DNA from: Nematostella vectensis
Taxonomy: Eukaryota > Cnidaria > Anthozoa > Actiniaria > Edwardsiidae
Length of the DNA stretch: 64,000 nucleotides
Assembly: GCF_932526225.1 (NCBI RefSeq)
Contig: NC_064046.1
Span: 744,001 to 808,000, forward strand
Direction of reading: 5' to 3'
Part shown: piece after piece, positions 1 through 12,230 of the stretch
How the letters are laid out: each line of letters begins with the position of its first letter
Position numbering within the stretch: position 1 is the first letter of the stretch
Translations under genes and position numbers: made by a program
Notes under the pieces: generated by a model
Told to the model about the DNA's origin: nothing
Database searches by the model: none
Seen by the model: the letters and a program-made list of their open reading frames with translations, nothing else

Positions 1-90
1 GAATAACAAACTATATCAACGTAAATAATTTTGCAATGAGAAGTACATCAAGGCAGGGCCTGGCGGAGAGAAAGGGACATGCCCCCCCTT

Positions 91-345
<255 letters not shown>

Positions 346-629
346 CTAAACATTGTAAGATTGAGAAGCGTCCAATTAATCAATAGTGCTCTGTCGTTGA
401 TCTATGGAACCTTCTGAAAATACAGGCGAAATCTGATCCCGCTCCGTATAAGGACACCTCGGTATTAAGACAGTTTTCGAATTCTAGACATTTTCTGTAA
501 GCCTTTCCCTTAGTAAGGTATTACGTAGGGCTTAAGTTCCCCGTAATAAGGAAACCCCGTTAATGAGAAAAGTTTTAGGTCCATAAAACCGTCTGAAAAT
601 GCAAATCCTATATCTCCTCCCTTTTCCGT

Positions 630-829
630 NNNNNNNNNNNNNNNNNNNNNNNNNNNNNNNNNNNNNNNNNNNNNNNNNNNNNNNNNNNNNNNNNNNNNNN
701 NNNNNNNNNNNNNNNNNNNNNNNNNNNNNNNNNNNNNNNNNNNNNNNNNNNNNNNNNNNNNNNNNNNNNNNNNNNNNNNNNNNNNNNNNNNNNNNNNNNN
801 NNNNNNNNNNNNNNNNNNNNNNNNNNNNN
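630..829. other. assembly gap (200 N)
   Basis: Exactly 200 unknown bases, a typical fixed-length scaffold gap. The true distance across it is unknown. Nothing recognisable flanks it. Confidence 0.99.
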
Positions 830-2195
830 GTTTTTCATTCTGTTGTCAGGTGTATTTTAAGACTAGGGTTCACTTTTTCGAGTTGACCTTGTAAACAAAC
901 CAACATCCTGAGAGAAACTAGTTCTTTTTTGTGTCAACAGTTTTTGGAACCTTATTACCATCAAGGAGACAGCTAGCGGCAAGTTTGAGTTATTTGAATA
1001 GGAATAACTTAAAATAGTCTATAGGAGATCACAAAGCACGGCTCGAAGTAACAAGAAATTCGAGTTATTCGATCACGATTTATCGGGTTTTCACTGCACT
1101 TCGATTTTTCTATGCGTTTTTTTTTTTTTACTCAAAACAATTTTTTCTCGGTACTTTAAGGTTCGTGCAAGCCCTATTAAATGATATGTTGTTATATTTC
1201 ACAGTGTCATTTGTTTGTTAAAGCCTAGGGTTCTTTGTATTGTATAAAATAAACGAATCGGTGTCGTAAATCCAGTTGAGCTGTAAACAAAAGCCCATAT
1301 GCGTGGCGCCGTGTATTGATCCACCAGCATCTTTATCACATAAACTCCTCTCTTGTCATCAGGTTTTCTGGTCTTACGTCACGATGACGTAACTACGGTC
1401 CTTGTTTTCGCGGTCTCCGCGATGTTTTTGTCACGGAGGGCAGAACGAATTTAGTTAGAAGCAACTGTTTTTCTCGCATTTTGTACGATTAATACGCCCC
1501 CAGGATAGCTGATTTTATGTGAATTTTTGGTGTGGCGATACGATAAGAAACTTATTGAAATCTTCTTTATTTGCGGTCCGGAAAGAATCCACCGAGATAG
1601 ACGTCAGTAGACCTAATATTCTCACTAAGTTAGGGCAAAAAAAAAAAAAAAACATTATAAGAGTCCTTATATGGTGTAGGAAAAATAATGAGCTTTGCCT
1701 TAATTGCTTTTTCTCAAATAAAAAAATCCAAACACATGTACCTCTTACTTATACTTTGATGCTGCAGTTATAATGAAAGCCTTCAAAAAAAATTATGATA
1801 ATATATGCCATTGTATAAACTACTAATGTTTTCTTTGTTGATGTTATCGGTATTCAAATGATTAAAGGAATATTCCAGGCGCGTATTTTCCCCTATTTTT
1901 CCACATATAAGTCATATTTATTTTTTCATCCCGGCCCTCCGGTGAGTGGACCTTTTTTTTACTATTTTAGGAACAAGAGGGGATACCATTTCAGACTTTA
2001 AAGAGTGGGAAGGAAGGATTTATCGTTCGTCGAGTGTTTTTCTGCACTAGTCATTTGTATTTTTGTATGACATTTGCATCATTTGTTTGACATCCCTAAA
2101 TACCGCCCAGTTAAAAAACAATCCATTTTTTATAACTCTATTCAAGGCTTCTACTGGAATGTCAAACGTTATTTATGCTTAGTGGTTACGTGTCA
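830..2195. other. AT-rich non-coding stretch
   Basis: I see no convincing coding exon, RNA gene or mobile element here. The sequence is AT-rich with short homopolymer runs. Its longest open frames are short and low-complexity. Confidence 0.6.
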
Positions 2196-2300
2196 TGACG
2201 TCAAATTGTCACGTTCAATTACGGATGCTTTTCATTGTTAATCTTGCTAGAAATTCTATTGAAAACACACCTCCACAAAAAACACTTACGTCACTATAAA
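2196..2300 (+). promoter_or_regulatory. candidate promoter: CRE palindrome plus TATA box
   Basis: A perfect CRE/ATF palindrome TGACGTCA lies at 2196-2203. A second ATF-like half site (TTACGTCAC) sits just before a TATA box (CTATAAAAG, TATAAA at 2295-2300). This spacing fits an RNA polymerase II core promoter pointing right, towards the 49-codon ORF at 2432. No transcript evidence is available. Confidence 0.35.
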
Positions 2301-2431
2301 AGACTGTACTGAAAATCAAAAGCGTAAGGGAACATTCAACTGCATTTACATCATCAATCATTTGTTATCTATCATATGAATAGTTTCTCATCAGAATTTA
2401 GTTTTTTTCTCTACGTTAATTTCCTCAAAAC

Positions 2432-2581
2432 ATGTCCACTTGTTTGGGGTCTGAATATGACGTTGGCATATTTTGCATACCAAATTCACATCCCGAGGGA
2501 GGTTCGGACGGGAAGACGTTGTGGTTGGAAAGGCGTGAACAATCAACAGTGAGATCAAGTACTTTGTGGTACAGAGTTTGA
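2432..2581 (+). CDS. candidate 49-residue small protein
   Basis: An ATG opens a 49-codon frame about 130 bases downstream of a CRE/TATA arrangement, close to the TATA-to-ATG distance of about 108 to 233 bases in the four small genes further right. The protein begins MSTCLGSEYDV and ends RSSTLWYRV. It contains LERREQS, which loosely recalls the HxERA block of the paralogue family, but the similarity is too short to prove homology. No signal peptide or known domain is visible. It could equally be chance, or a first exon. Function unknown. Confidence 0.2.
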   Translation: MSTCLGSEYDVGIFCIPNSHPEGGSDGKTLWLERREQSTVRSSTLWYRV

Positions 2582-4583
2582 GTAATCGTTTTTTGCGGTT
2601 TGTTTCAAATCAGTTAGTGCGTGAATTGTTGTTATTATCGCGACATATTGCTACACTTTAGCAGGAAATACGTGCTTGAGTCATGGGGAAAGCAAAACTT
2701 TGTGGTATCTTGGAATAACAATATAAAAGACAAACTTACTTTTCTTTAGGATTTTTTATTTTGTTCGGTAAAACTCTAACCCTAATCTTAACCTACGGAC
2801 TGGGTTGTTATGCTTAGAAAAAATACATTACCACCGAAAAATGCGCAAACTTTAGCATAATGTTAAAGCCAAAAGTTTAGAATATTAAATACTAATTATA
2901 AAACGTCCATCTTAATTTAAATAATGTCTGAGTTAAGTCTCTTTTTTAAAAGATATCTGATAAAATGCACCAAGAGACCCTTGACTCCTGAGACCCTCTT
3001 TATATTGTTGGTTGTGGTTTTGGAGCACGCACGATTACATAACGGTTTTTAGTGGCAAAGATAAATAGGAGCAATACAGATCTTGGATGTTTTCCATCAT
3101 ATTCTAAAGCAGATCAAAAGTCAAGTCTCGGTGTGAATAACTCCATTCTCAGCAATAATCCTCTTAGCCTTGAATTAGGTCCTCAAAAAAAAAATCTCGT
3201 TGAGAATTTGCTACACTATTGATATGAAAAAATTATCTCACAAAAGTTATGTGAAAGGATAAAGGGGTATTTTGACTATAAAATGCATGATCAATTTCGA
3301 AATAGCACTGGCTAGGGCCCAGTTTGTTGTCAGAAAGACAATCTTCGCAGGTCAGACAAAGCTAAATCGTATCCGGAAACCCATTGACAGTCTGGTATCA
3401 CTTTCAAGTGCATCCAGGACTAGGTTCAAGATTCTTGCCAATAAAAAGCCTTAAATTGACAATCACTAATGACCCTGTAAACTTTAGTTGGCAGTGAACC
3501 AGATGAATCGAATAAACCAGCTAAGCGTTTTCCCATTTGTGCATGAGGGGACCTGACTATAAGCACATGATTGACAGAACAGACGCCTGGTAAATAATAA
3601 CACACCTCAGCAAGAACTTTTAGCACGCGATTGATAAAGTTCACGAAGGCTAAGCTCTGTGTTTTTTTTTTTTTTTTTTTTTTTTTGCAGCATGGATATT
3701 CAGTTTCGGCTTTTCAAACTTGGCCTTAGTCCTGCTCTATGCTTGCAGTTTTATTCAAAAATTATTATTCCAATTATTTAGAAAAGCAAACATTGTATTT
3801 GTGAAACATGAACTACTATGCTGATTATTTCTCTAAAAATCTACTCTCAAGAAATCCAGAGCAGACATATCCCTCTACAATTCTTCGTCTTATAAATTAT
3901 AATCGTTATCGGGTAGTCCATTTATACATATACAGAAAATCATAATATAATCAACTTGAATGTATAATTCGTATAGTTGGTAACTTTTGAAACGTGATTC
4001 GTGAGTTTCATTTGCGCTTCCCATGTGAGACCCTAAAATCCATGGAACTCTCACATTTTTTCCGGTAATTTACTGTACGCAAATAGTAGGCTGGTAGGAT
4101 AAGTTGTAGGGCAAATTGGTCAAATGAACCAAAATAGTATGTTTAGCAGTCTTAACGGAGCAAACCGGATTGCAAGATTGTCGGGTTATAAGGAGTAAGG
4201 TTCTTTCTTTCTCTCTCCCTCTCTCTGTCCAACGCCAAAAAAACAGGGCGGACCGATTTCATTGTTGTTTTACTAGTCGTTTGAAAACTACCCTCTCTTT
4301 CGCTCTTTCGCTTCGCCCAAATCGTTCTCGCCGCGAAGCTCGGAGCCTCTGGTACCCAAGGTATTTGAAAACCGGGTATCGAAAAAGAAAACAAGCTTTA
4401 CTAGGCTAGACCAGTTTCCTTTACTTTGACTATACAACTTAAACCGGAAAAAAAGTTTATAAAAAAATAGCTCAGAATTAATTGAAAAAAGAAATGATGA
4501 ATGATGAAATAAAAACAACAATATTCCGATGCAGGCTTTTAGAAAATGCAGCTTGATTTATTTTTTATTTTTTATTTTGGCTT
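2582..4583. other. non-coding stretch
   Basis: AT-rich DNA without a recognisable gene. It contains a T-tract of about 26 bases at 3661-3686 and a pyrimidine-rich stretch near 4200. Short open frames at 3426-3644 and 4152-4409 overlap on opposite strands and show no domain, so I do not call them genes. Confidence 0.5.
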
Positions 4584-4811
4584 TCAAATAGTCTTTGTAT
4601 AAACTGAAGGTTTAATCATAAGAGGCCTTTTAATATGAACACTACTCGATGTGGAAACTTGGCTTTGTATCTCTTCTGATGTAGACTGTAACGATGTAAC
4701 ATAATATTCTGCCTCATTGCAATCAACTGTGATATAGGTGTCACTTGATTTACTGCTGCGATTTGATAGCCGAAACGTGGGCAGTGTATCAGATAATTCT
4801 CGAGGGGTCAT
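4584..4811 (-). CDS. candidate terminal exon or small gene, unknown function
   Basis: A 75-codon minus-strand frame with protein-like composition, rich in Ser/Thr with acidic and Tyr residues (for example DTYITVDCNEAEYYVTSLQ). Several overlapping AATAAA signals lie 15-30 bases past the stop on the same strand, as expected of a last exon. An AG just upstream of the first ATG could be a splice acceptor. The Ser/Thr/Tyr-rich character would fit a cytoplasmic receptor tail, but no upstream exon was found within the next kilobase. Treat as a hypothesis. Confidence 0.25.
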   Translation of the reverse strand: MTPRELSDTLPTFRLSNRSSKSSDTYITVDCNEAEYYVTSLQSTSEEIQSQVSTSSSVHIKRPLMIKPSVYTKTI

Positions 4812-5501
4812 ATCTAGTTTATGATCCCGAGTTCTGATGACCCTAAAACTATTTCTTCGTTCTGCACGGTGTCAACTTTTCGCCCATGACTAAATCAAGA
4901 ACTTCTTTAAAAAAAAAGGCCTCAAAGCTAGCAATGAAAAGAAAAATAGTTAAGCAATAGCAAGGTTTATACGGTGGAATTGCGAAATGTGTAGGAACAA
5001 TTCCGTTTTCGATACTACAGCTTCATTTTTAATGTACCCCGAGCAAGTCCAGACTTGTTATTCTATCATGCAAATTTGATACGTGTCGGACGGCCTGGCG
5101 CGGTCTTGTTCTCAATCAATCAGCATGTACGAAAATGACACCTGTCAAAGTGCAAATAAGCCCATCAACTGTTTGTTTGTCAACTTTACAAGTATCACGT
5201 CCCAACTTTAGTATCAAGAATGCTCAGTTACAGCAAGTTATACCCTTAATATTAAGATTTATTTCCCAAAATAGTAATTCGAGGTTATGTTCTGGTATTT
5301 TAATTGACATTGCGCTGATACATATTGAAATATTCTTGGAGCTTTTCTGGCTCAAATTTTTTCTGTCACCAACCGGTTGGAGGTTACTATTCAAATGCAA
5401 ATGGCGTGCTCTCATGTGCTGCGCTGTGATTGGCTGTAATCGAGATGTCATGCATCTTTTATTGTTTTCTGATGAAATGTAGAGATCGATCCCTCACGTA
5501 C
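4812..5501. other. upstream region of gene A
   Basis: No coding exon recognised. An inverted CCAAT motif (TGATTGGCTG) lies near 5427, about 100 bases upstream of the TATA box of the gene that follows. That is a usual position for an NF-Y-type site. Confidence 0.4.
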
Positions 5502-5534
5502 GAAGTTTCTAGTGGGCGGACGTGCGTATAAAAA
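5502..5534 (+). promoter_or_regulatory. core promoter of gene A: heat-shock-like element and TATA box
   Basis: TATAAAAA at 5527-5534 lies about 100 bases before the ATG of gene A, which predicts transcription starting near 5558. Just upstream, GAAGTTTC at 5502-5509 matches the GAAnnTTC dimer core of a heat-shock element. The arrangement suggests an inducible single-exon gene. Only the motifs are seen; the induction is inference. Confidence 0.55.
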
Positions 5535-5634
5535 GCCTGACGAGTTGATCCTCGCCATTCTCAACAACCCATCCGAGAGAGCGGATAGAGAGAGTTTATA
5601 CTTTACGAAGTCAACAACACGTTAACAAACGAAA

Positions 5635-6060
5635 ATGTGCCTCGAACGTCCATTTGAAGCCACACTTGGCGAAAAACCACTGTCAATGACGGATTTATCT
5701 CAGCAGAAAGCCTACGATTTCGACTTCAAGTACGGACAGAAGCCCTATGATGCGCTGGACTTCGCATTTGACTTGAAAGTCATGGATCGATCGATGCAAA
5801 CGAGGAAAAAGCGAAAGCACCATCGACGTAAACAGAAGGGCTTTGGAAGGAAAAAGTTTCCATCAGTTCTTTTTTGCCCTTCTCTAGAGAACATTGATGA
5901 AGACAAAGAAGTCGTGATCGATCCGCTACGAGCGAAGATGCACTTCGACAATCGCAATCTCGCCTCCTTGCACAAGGAAAGGGCCCTTGGAGGAACGGTG
6001 ATTGAAGACGGAAGAAAGTTCCGCCACCGTTATTACAAACGAGAGAAAGCAACCACCTGA
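5635..6060 (+). CDS. small basic protein, HxERA/GRxxRxR family, paralogue A
   Basis: Single-exon gene for a 141-residue protein. The start is the first ATG after the TATA box, with a Kozak-like A at -3. Order of features: an acidic/aromatic N-terminal block with YDFDFKYGQK (about residues 25-35); a very basic segment RKKRKHHRRKQKG (about 58-70) that looks like a nuclear localisation signal; the short motif KFPS...PSLENIDED (about 74-91); and a conserved C-terminal block LASLHKERAL...GRKFRHRYYK (about 111-135). The same blocks occur in gene B and, in part, in genes C and D. I recognise no described family or catalytic residues. A nuclear or nucleic-acid-binding role is inference from the basic clusters. 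It could be an inducible regulatory protein. Confidence 0.85.
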   Translation: MCLERPFEATLGEKPLSMTDLSQQKAYDFDFKYGQKPYDALDFAFDLKVMDRSMQTRKKRKHHRRKQKGFGRKKFPSVLFCPSLENIDEDKEVVIDPLRAKMHFDNRNLASLHKERALGGTVIEDGRKFRHRYYKREKATT

Positions 6061-6825
6061 ATTTGCTGAACTCTGGACAACTGATCTACAAATGGATCGG
6101 AAATAATCGATCGACAACTCATCGGTTCAGCTTTGCAAAAAAGCTGATGCAACTAGCTTCACCCCGCTACCGCAGGGTCAAGCCAATTTCCTTTGCTAGA
6201 AAGAAGAGACCTTGAACGAACTGAACTTTGTTGCTCGGAGAATTGGGTCTTCCCACTTATTACAAGAACAATTCTATCGTCCAAGTTGTGCTTCTAAAGC
6301 AAGGGAAAATGTAAATTGAGATCGTTCTTCGCTGCAGCGCAGAGAAGCATGAAAGCCAAGCGTGCAATTTCTCACGCGCCTAGAGTGAACACTTTAGGAA
6401 TTCCAAAAAGCAAGAACTTAAACTCGTTTACTTCAGAAAGATCCAAAGAAATGATTTCTAGCGGAATACGAACTTTAGATCTAGTCGGATTCCAATTATG
6501 AGCTAGATACGATTTAGTAATTAATGCTAATGTATTAGCCAATTATGGCGACCAAGCCAATAGTCTAAAATTTATTTGGATGCAAAATTAAGTTTTACTT
6601 GTACAGCTCATCTAAAGAATTTTGACCATTAGCTTCTCAGAGAAAAATATCTAGCTAGTCAATATTTAAATCGTAAGAACAATTACGACGGCCGTCTTTT
6701 AAAGAAAAAAATATTTAATGTAAAAAAAGTATTTTTAAAAGCAAAGATACGTTCGCAGTTTATGTAACTTACTAGCTTGATTGTGATTATCACAACAATT
6801 CAATCTTGAAGAATTGAAAGTTCTA

Positions 6826-6831
6826 AATAAA
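6826..6831 (+). terminator. poly(A) signal of gene A
   Basis: AATAAA about 765 bases after the stop codon of gene A, followed by T/G-rich sequence near 6850. The implied 3' UTR is AT-rich and otherwise featureless. Confidence 0.5.
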
Positions 6832-6849
6832 TCATTTGGCAATTAATCA

Positions 6850-9300
6850 CTGTTGTTGTCTTTTTGTATCTATAATCAATCAGATTGGGCTAGCTTTCTT
6901 GCGTCAATCTTTTTGGCTCTCTACTAAAGCAAGTGTAGATATTAACTTCCTTGAGCTTCATTAACAAAAGAAATTATTCTGCACAGTTTCTTTTCCTACG
7001 AACTATAATTTTCAAACAAAGCGTTGAAATATTTTTGCACACAAATAGTTATCTTCTTGCCTTGCACTTTTAAGCTGCCACTTGAGATTAGAATTTAGAA
7101 AATTCCTAAGTCGATAAGTGGATTGTTACTTACAATTACTTGTCTTAATTATTTTGGGTTCTCTTGGACATATTCCTCCATCGTTTTAAAAAACAGTGTA
7201 TCTTCATCATTTAGGGTGTTTTATGGTTTTACAAAGAATAATTATCAAGTATTCTATAAACACACTGAATTTTTGCAAACGCTTCATTTATGAAAATTGC
7301 TTGGTATACATAATGAGGTGTGAATATTTTACGAGTGAAATCCCCCGTGAGTATCACGGGACATCGTAGACCGGACGTTTTCACAATTGGCGGGCCTTAC
7401 GGGTGACAGAAATTGCGTCAGAAAACTGGTGGTAGTTATTTCAGAACAAAGAACGTGTGATCAACGTACAAAGATAATAATAAGATATCAAATGAACTTT
7501 TATTGCTGACCCAAGCAAAAGTTGCATCACAGCCCTTCTAATAGGAAGAGAAAAACACAAATTTTTTTTTCTGTTTAAGTTTGAGGAAGCAATGTTTTTT
7601 GCTATTGCTTGAACACACCCGAAATGGTGTTGTTTTACCCCTTTTTTGTCGAAAACAGTGTCCTTTGACGCAAACTTAGCTGTCGTCTGATGTGCCTCCT
7701 TATGAGGACTAAGCACAGGAAATAAGAATTTATTTATATACAATTAAAGCAATTATGGGGTTAGAGAAGCCGTGATTTATTGCATGCGGACTTTAACGCT
7801 CTTGTGCTATAGTATTAAAACGCGTACAAAAATGAGAAATTCGCAATACTTTTGAGAAGGCTAACCTATCCGAATAGCCCTGAATGCCTAGAAATGGTTT
7901 TTTGTTATCATGTAAGCATATGTCTGGGGACTTATGAACCTTGGGCATATTTTAGATTTTTAGATAATACAGCCAGGGGGCATATTTGGTATGGGGGGCG
8001 TGTGGGGATGCACGAACCTACGGGTAAAAAGGACATGATTCCTTTGAAAATAGCTCTAAATTGTTTCCAGGTATATCGATAAACTGTGATAATTTTTATA
8101 AGAACGTCAAACTTTGTTTTTTGTTTTATAAGTCACATAATAAACAAAATATCGGCGTATGGTTTACTTTTTAGCCCTTTGCTTTTTTGTAGCCTGCGTG
8201 TAGCCCGGCTGCAGACTACTTTTTCTAGAGTGCAAACGTTGTTTTTTATCATTTTTTGTTAAAGCATGCAACAAAATGAATAGTGTTGTTATCAAGAAAG
8301 AAAAGTGCAAAAAACTAAGTGTATTTTATGGTTTAATAAAAAACACAATCCAAAATGGGAGGGCGATTTCCATCCAAGGTAATTTCTGCCTATCCCTGTT
8401 TTATTAGTATAAAAAGGGTGATTTTGTGTATCCTTTTAGTGTGTCTATTTTTTTGCGTCACCTTCTTTAACTTCGACATAGACTGGAGGAGGCTCAAATT
8501 CTTATCGGATTTTGGTTACTGTCGCCTTTTATTTTCTTATCTTTCACCTCTAAGCAGAGAAAACGCCCCCTTGGGGGTACAAAAAGGTTTTCTCTGAAGA
8601 TAAATAACGCGCAGTTTTAATGAATTTTACACACTGTAAAAATGCCTAAAGTTTTAGAGCGATAAAATCAAATCATATATCAAAGTCGTTCATCATCATA
8701 ATGACTAGCTGTATGTCACGCAAAGTGGCCCCGTAATTGTTTCATTTCCAGCACATCCCATCATTTCTATTTTGAACTTTAAAAGCCCACTAGCATACAC
8801 GCATTGGCACAATTGTCATCATGCTAGCCCTCGCAGCTCTAAATCCCACATGGATCGAAGCTGTGGTTTAAAGCACTTCCTACAAGTCGAAGTCGCCCTG
8901 AAGATTATTGCCGATGAAGTTTAACTGAGGCAAACCGGCTGTCCATGGTTGCCGAACTGCACGGGTAATAGACTGTGCTAACGTCCCGTCTTGGCCCGAC
9001 TGGTGCCAATGTGTGTATGTTAGTGTGCTTTTAAAGTTCCCATTTATTCCTATTATGACCCTTCGATTTCGTTTATTTTGATACCAGCATATCCTATATT
9101 GGTCGTTCCGTAATATACTCATCCCGGATTTTGTTCTGGAAGGGTTTCGTATTCCTCACTCGTGATACTTATATTATTCGGTAACGTACGAATAGAACTC
9201 GTTCTTGTACCATTATGCGTACCGCAGTGCGAGTGAGCACAATACGAGACCGGCACGCGTCCAGAGGGGTGTCCCAGGGGTCCGGACCCCGCCCAGCTCA
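6850..9300. other. non-coding stretch
   Basis: No gene recognised. A short perfect hairpin (CCCGTGA/TCACGGG) lies near 7345. Several 60-100 codon frames on both strands (for example 7441-7743 - and 8880-9122 -) show no domain, conserved motif or splice context. Confidence 0.5.
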
Positions 9301-9304
9301 TGTG

Positions 9305-9545
9305 ACGAAATGAGTTCGGATGAATACCGATCCAACGCAACTTGAAATTACACCTGAGCCCCGCTTACTCTACTAAAAGGGCGTGCGCCTTGTTAGTGGA
9401 CGAGTGTGTGCGCACTGATTATTATGGGGGCGAAATGAGTTCGGATGGATACCGATCAAATGCAACAGAAATTACACCTGGGCTCCGCTTACTCCAGGGG
9501 ACACGCCTTAATAGTAGACGAGTGTGTGCGCACTGAATATTATTG
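9305..9545. repeat. two-copy tandem duplication, unit about 125 bp
   Basis: The segment starting CGAAATGAGTTCGGATGAAT at about 9306 is repeated from about 9431 with roughly 85-90% identity. Both copies run through a GAGTGTGTGCGCACTGA end. The duplication is old enough to have diverged. No coding content is apparent. Confidence 0.75.
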
Positions 9546-9714
9546 TGCGCAAGTAACGATACACCATTAAGTGCGCAACCATACACTATTCGCGTGTGCT
9601 TTTTCCCGGGTTTGAGCGTCTACGCGTGTTTTTGCTAGTACCATGGTAATTCTCGTTTAATTTGTTAACGTAAATAATCTAATTAACCCCTGGGGCATTT
9701 ATTCAATTTCCATG

Positions 9715-10090
9715 GTCAAAAGGGGGGCGTTAAATAGATTTTATTACATACTAAAACGATATAAGTGCAGTTGGGGTCTCATATCAGTCAGGACCACGTC
9801 AAATTATAGCCTTCGTGAGAAGCGTTTCTTGACATTTAGCAAGTCTCAACCAGTAGAAGCCAAGCTCCATGCCCAGATTTAGCAAGAAGGCAATCGAATT
9901 TGATTTAAGTTAAGAGAATCCCTATGTCGTTTGTTTTAAACTGGGCGGGAGGGTAGGGGGGAGGCGTTAAATAGAGAGGGGCGATTATTAGAGAGGGACG
10001 TTCAATATAAACTTGTACAGTTGTAAGCTTAGGGGGGCGTTCATTAGATAGGAGGCGTTCTTTAGATAGGGGCGTTTATTAGATAATTTA
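9715..10090. repeat. degenerate GGGGCGTT-TATTAGA short-repeat cluster
   Basis: Multiple variants of a unit like GGGGCGTTTATTAGATA occur between 9720 and 10090. Inverted relatives occur at 14595-14705 and related CGCCC-TTAAATAAG units at 52495-52850. This is a dispersed, locally tandem non-coding repeat. Confidence 0.6.
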
Positions 10091-11007
10091 CGATAACTCA
10101 TATCTGCCTGTTTTTTTGTTTTTTTTTCTTTTGGGGGGGGGGGGGGTACACTTCTTGTTTGCATTGAGCGTGTTAACAGTAGAACCTCGTAGATGTCCCG
10201 CCTGTCCTCATAAACAAAGTTCTTGTCAAGCGGGTAAAGATTAGAAAATGTATGGAGCTATATTCCATCGGTACGGTAAAACCCTGTATGGAGAAGGTAA
10301 TCGTCAAAGCCTAAGAAACAACGCAAGCATCACATCAGTTCAGAATTGTTATAGGCGGGGTTTGGGGGTGGGTATGTTGTCCAGTGATTCTCGGTAAACC
10401 TTTATAGTTTTTAATGGCGACAATCCTTTCCTTCTCTCTCTTAAAAGGGTCCGTATGTTAGCAGGCGTTTCAGTGGTTATGGTTAGATTTTCTCGGGGGG
10501 GGGGGGCATCAATTTGAGGCGGTTCCCTAGGGGTGCATACATGGAACGCCCCCCCCCCCCCCCCCCGGGTTGCGTAACTTTATTACCAAGTCCTGATAAC
10601 CCACCATTTCTCAATCGGAAAAAGTCATGTTTTTTTTTTCTCTTAGGGATCGACTGTTTGATATTTGATTGGTCACCACGAAATCCCAACCAACTTTAGG
10701 GAGAAATCAGGCAAAAATCACAAGACGAGGATTTCGAACATGCAAACCTTGGCTAAGCCAGACATATTTCAGGAAATGTCGAGAATCCGACACCTACATG
10801 ACACACCTAATTCCGACACCTAAATGGTTGCAAAAAAGCTATTATCTACCTACCAGATATCAAATGATTGACCACTATGGGACCAAGGAGGCTGATGTTG
10901 GCCTGTTGCTGATGGGATTTCGTTACCCTCGATGGTTTAAGGGGCAGATTCATGGTAAGAGCTTTGAAATAGCTCTCCGGCCCGGACACAATAAATTTCA
11001 ATTAAAT
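10091..11007. other. non-coding, homopolymer-rich stretch
   Basis: Contains several G or C runs of 10-17 bases (about 10134, 10495, 10550), typical of the cores of small mobile-element remnants in this window. No gene recognised. Confidence 0.5.
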
Positions 11008-11182
11008 TGTGTAGTTCTAGTGTCAAACATCCAGGAATTTCCAGAGGGGAGGGGGAGGGAATGCCCGTTTTCCTTAACAGTTACTGTATTTATTTTTTTC
11101 CAGCGGGTTGGAAATTCCAGAGGGGTGGGGGTCATACCTCCAACCCCCCCCCCCCCCCCTGATATTTTCTGGAACTACACAT
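11008..11182. mobile_element. MITE-like element with TGTGTAGTTC inverted ends
   Basis: A 175-bp segment bounded by TGTGTAGTTC on the left and its complement GAACTACACA on the right. The inner arms are also related (aatttccagagggg near both ends). No coding capacity. The long open frame crossing it (10669-11187) is not a gene. Confidence 0.6.
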
Positions 11183-12230
11183 TCTAATATTGACTAATGA
11201 GCCTTTGGTACATGTGGGAGACTTAAAGTCAAAGGACATGACCACAAACTGTCAATAAACATAGTTTTCATTAAAATATTTCATAATTTCAACAAGGCAT
11301 TGACAGCTTAAAGTTTAACTGTTTGTAGACAATTAAAAGCCTACAATAAACAGACATGCACAACAGTACCATGACGCTGCCCTTTACAGCGCTGTTTGCA
11401 CTATTACGCTTCTAAAACTCAGATAAGTCTCAACGTTTGAACTGCAAAAGTACCTTCCTTCCGTTTGATCATTTTGACGCCTACTTTTTTACAAAACTTG
11501 CTTACACGTTAAAAAATCCGCTTCTCTTCGATAACCAAGCCAGTTTGCGAAAACCTGTTCTCTTTTGAGAAAATAATAAATTTTAATGCTTGTAAACTAT
11601 CGGTAAGTTTTGGCGCCTTCTGAACACACACGTTAAAAAACTCTTCGATAACAAAGCCAGTCTGCGGTAATCTGTTCTCTTTTGAGAAAATAATACATTT
11701 TAAAGTTTTGGCGCCTTCTGAACACACACGCGTGTATGACGTCAAAAGTTTGATTAACGGAAGAGTTCAGAGTTTGAGACTTTCTATGGGGTATGTTTGG
11801 AGACCCAGAGGTCTTTGCGGTCGCTTCCAAAGACGAGAATGCGCTGAATTTTCGAGCCATGTTTGTGGGAGGTGCTTGCAAAAGAAATAAAGACAGTGGT
11901 AAAATTGTTCACCTGGGCGATTAGAGATAGCACCAAGTACAGGATGTCATAATTGACGTTAACCAAGGATCTGTTTAACGAGAATTGCTTGATGCTGATT
12001 GCTTGATGGCTGCTCTACCTAAAAGGACGGATACAATCGATATCCGTTTTGTCTACCCACAAGCACGTTAAGACTGGAGAGAAATAGAGGCAAGCAGATT
12101 GCAAAAATCGCCTTTAGTATAGAATAACACAATACAATATCTTGGGTGGGGGGTGGGGTGGGGGCGCACGCCTTGCTCACCCATCCCCCCCCCCCTTATG
12201 TACGTTCTTGTGTACAGCGGGCACAGTGGC
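11183..12230. other. non-coding stretch with internal short duplication
   Basis: A segment of about 100 bases around 11515-11610 (ctcttcgataacc...gttctcttttgagaaaat) is repeated at about 11640-11735. Both copies end in GGCGCCTTCTGAACACACACG. No coding gene is supported. Confidence 0.5.

Noticed and set aside
10669-11187. 172-codon plus-strand frame
   Set aside because: Its 3' half crosses a MITE and ends in a poly-Pro translation of a C-run. No motif, splice context or regulatory signal supports it.
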